This document shows positions 62,821-64,000 of a stretch of 64,000 nt of DNA, piece by piece (positions within the stretch are counted from its first letter, which is position 1; the number at the start of each line of letters is the position of its first letter). The position numbers and the translations under genes are program-made. The notes under the pieces are model-generated. The model saw only the letters and a program-made list of their open reading frames with translations. It was not told the origin of the DNA and ran no database searches. The DNA comes from Mycolicibacterium mucogenicum DSM 44124 (GTDB lineage Bacteria; Actinomycetota; Actinomycetes; Mycobacteriales; Mycobacteriaceae), in the NCBI RefSeq assembly GCF_005670685.2, contig NZ_CP062008.1, positions 1,302,001-1,366,000 of the forward strand, in the 5' to 3' direction.

Positions 62821-64000
62821 ATGGCGGACACCCTTCAGCAGTTGCTTCGCGAACGCGCCGACCAGGACACCGTCGCCGTCAAGTACGGCGAGACGACCTG
62901 GACCTGGCGAGAGTACGTCGCCGGAGCACAGGCACAGGCCGCCGCACTGATCAGCGAGGCCGACCCGCTGCGGCCGCTGCACGTGGGCACGCTGCTGGGC
63001 AACACCCCCGACATGCTCACGGCGCTCGCCGCCGCGGCCCTGGGCGGCTACGTGCTGTGCGGCATCAACAACACCCGTCGCGGTGAGGCGCTTGCCCGCG
63101 ACATCGCCCGCGTCGAATGCCAGATCGTCCTCGTCGACGCCCAACACCGCGACCTGCTCGACGGTCTCAGCCTGCCCGGCGTCACCGTCGTCGACGTCAC
63201 CGCGACCGACTGGCCGCAGCAGGACCTGACCCCGCATCGTGAAGTCGGGCCCGATGACACCTTCATGATGATCTTCACCTCCGGCACCAGCGGTGAGCCC
63301 AAGGCCGTCGAGGTGGCGCACTCCATCGTGCTGTTCTCCGCGGTGGCGCTCGTGCAGCGCTACGAGCTGACCGCCAACGACACGTGTTATCTGGCGATGC
63401 CGCTGTTCCACTCCAACGGCGTCTACGCCGGCTGGGGAGTCGCAGTCGGTGCCGGTGCGGCGATGGCGCCCGCGCAGTTCTCCGCGTCGGGGTTCCTCCC
63501 GGATATCCGCCGCTACGGCGCGACCTACATGAACTACGTCGGCAAGCCGCTGGCCTACATCCTGGCTACCGCCGAGCAGCCCGACGACCACGACAACCCG
63601 CTGCGCGTGGCGTTCGGCAACGAGGCCGCCGACCGCGACATCGACGAATTCAGCCGCCGCTTCGGCTGCAGCGTGTGGGACGGCTTCGGCTCGACCGAGC
63701 TTGCGATCATCATCACCCGCTCCGAGGGCACCCCCGCCGGCAGCGTCGGCAAGGGTTTCCCCGGCGTCGCCGTCTACGATCCCGAGACGGTCCAGGAGTG
63801 CGAGGTGGCGCGCTTCGACGACACCGGCGCCCTGATCAATGCCGAGGCGGCCACCGGCGAGCTGGTGAACACCAACGGCAGCGGCATGTTCCGCGGCTAC
63901 CACAACGACCAGGGCGCGACGGATGAACGGCTGCGGCACGGCATGTACTGGTCGGGCGACCTGGCCTACCGCGACGCCGACGGCTGGATCTACCTCGCGG
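62821..64000 (+). CDS. Acyl-CoA synthetase (FadD17-like AMP-forming ligase), 5' part
   Basis: The gene starts MADTLQQLLRERADQDTVAV at 62821 behind GGGAG and runs off the window after 393 codons. ANL-superfamily motifs: P-loop FTSGTSGEPKAV (about 151-162), the A5-like GFGSTELAII (about 288), and WSGDLAYRDADGW (about 378-390) with the ribose-binding Asp. Activates a carboxylic acid as acyl-AMP, then acyl-CoA. The overall pattern resembles mycobacterial FadD17, but the C-terminal domain is not in the window. Confidence 0.88.
   Translation, partial: MADTLQQLLRERADQDTVAVKYGETTWTWREYVAGAQAQAAALISEADPLRPLHVGTLLGNTPDMLTALAAAALGGYVLCGINNTRRGEALARDIARVECQIVLVDAQHRDLLDGLSLPGVTVVDVTATDWPQQDLTPHREVGPDDTFMMIFTSGTSGEPKAVEVAHSIVLFSAVALVQRYELTANDTCYLAMPLFHSNGVYAGWGVAVGAGAAMAPAQFSASGFLPDIRRYGATYMNYVGKPLAYILATAEQPDDHDNPLRVAFGNEAADRDIDEFSRRFGCSVWDGFGSTELAIIITRSEGTPAGSVGKGFPGVAVYDPETVQECEVARFDDTGALINAEAATGELVNTNGSGMFRGYHNDQGATDERLRHGMYWSGDLAYRDADGWIYLA

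Overview
The window is high-GC actinobacterial chromosome, almost certainly from a Mycobacterium/Mycolicibacterium species. Three things point there: the mycobacterial lipoprotein pair lprB-lprC, a 13E12/DUF222 HNH protein under a perfect mycobacterial SOS box, and a gene order that, as I recall it, follows M. tuberculosis Rv1272c-Rv1297 (ABC exporter pair, lprB, lprC, SixA, SbcCD-like pair, GMC oxidoreductase, oppADCB, cysD-cysN, Rrf2 regulator, argS-lysA-hom-thrC-thrB-rho). This conserved backbone is interrupted by accessory islands and by two complete IS481-family insertion sequences.

Layout. 1-2308: the end of a copper-efflux operon (copZ-like chaperone, P-type ATPase) behind a CsoR-type operator, then small conserved genes, including a probable ribbon-helix-helix protein preceded by three TGTAA boxes spaced 8 bp apart. 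2541-3996: IS481-family element 1 with a 15-bp target duplication, lying 11 bp from the SOS box of the 13E12/DUF222 gene. 5440-18720: heterodimeric ABC exporter, lipoproteins, SixA, SbcCD-like nuclease/ATPase pair, GMC oxidoreductase, acyl-CoA-dehydrogenase-like enzyme and an alpha/beta hydrolase. 18722-24115: oppB-C-D-A peptide importer, every junction a 4-bp overlap. 24342-34657: accessory island with two paralogous small exported proteins, an OmpR-type two-component system, a GT39 / GT2-GtrA / GT39 glycosylation cassette, a thioesterase and an MFS pump. 34676-38294: sulfate assimilation (cysD, cysNC fusion, cysQ) behind a promoter that appears to make a leaderless 14-codon upstream ORF overlapping the cysD start. 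38473-51988: mixed accessory genes, among them an unrecognised 241-aa protein, a TetR-controlled PF10118 hydrolase/membrane-protein pair, an Rrf2 regulator, nitronate monooxygenase, a NarL-type two-component system with a DUF4097-like partner, and secreted proteins. 52063-60907: tRNA-Arg(CCG), argS-lysA-hom-thrC-thrB, and rho with its own promoter and a leader of about 230 nt. 60909-62002: IS481-family element 2, inserted one base after the rho stop codon, so that rho is now 1.1 kb from its terminator. 62073-64000: TetR regulator and a divergent acyl-CoA synthetase that runs off the window.

How the genes work together. The argS-thrB cluster makes lysine, threonine and methionine precursors from aspartate semialdehyde and charges tRNA-Arg. 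cysD-cysNC-cysQ activates sulfate to PAPS and removes PAP. The GT2-GtrA protein could make and flip a polyprenyl-phosphate sugar that the two GT39 membrane transferases then use outside the membrane, possibly under the adjacent two-component system. I see no CRISPR array, prophage, toxin-antitoxin module or classical defence island. The most novel-looking items are the glycosylation cassette, the cysD upstream ORF, and the IS insertion between rho and its terminator, whose transposase Shine-Dalgarno is locked in a hairpin.
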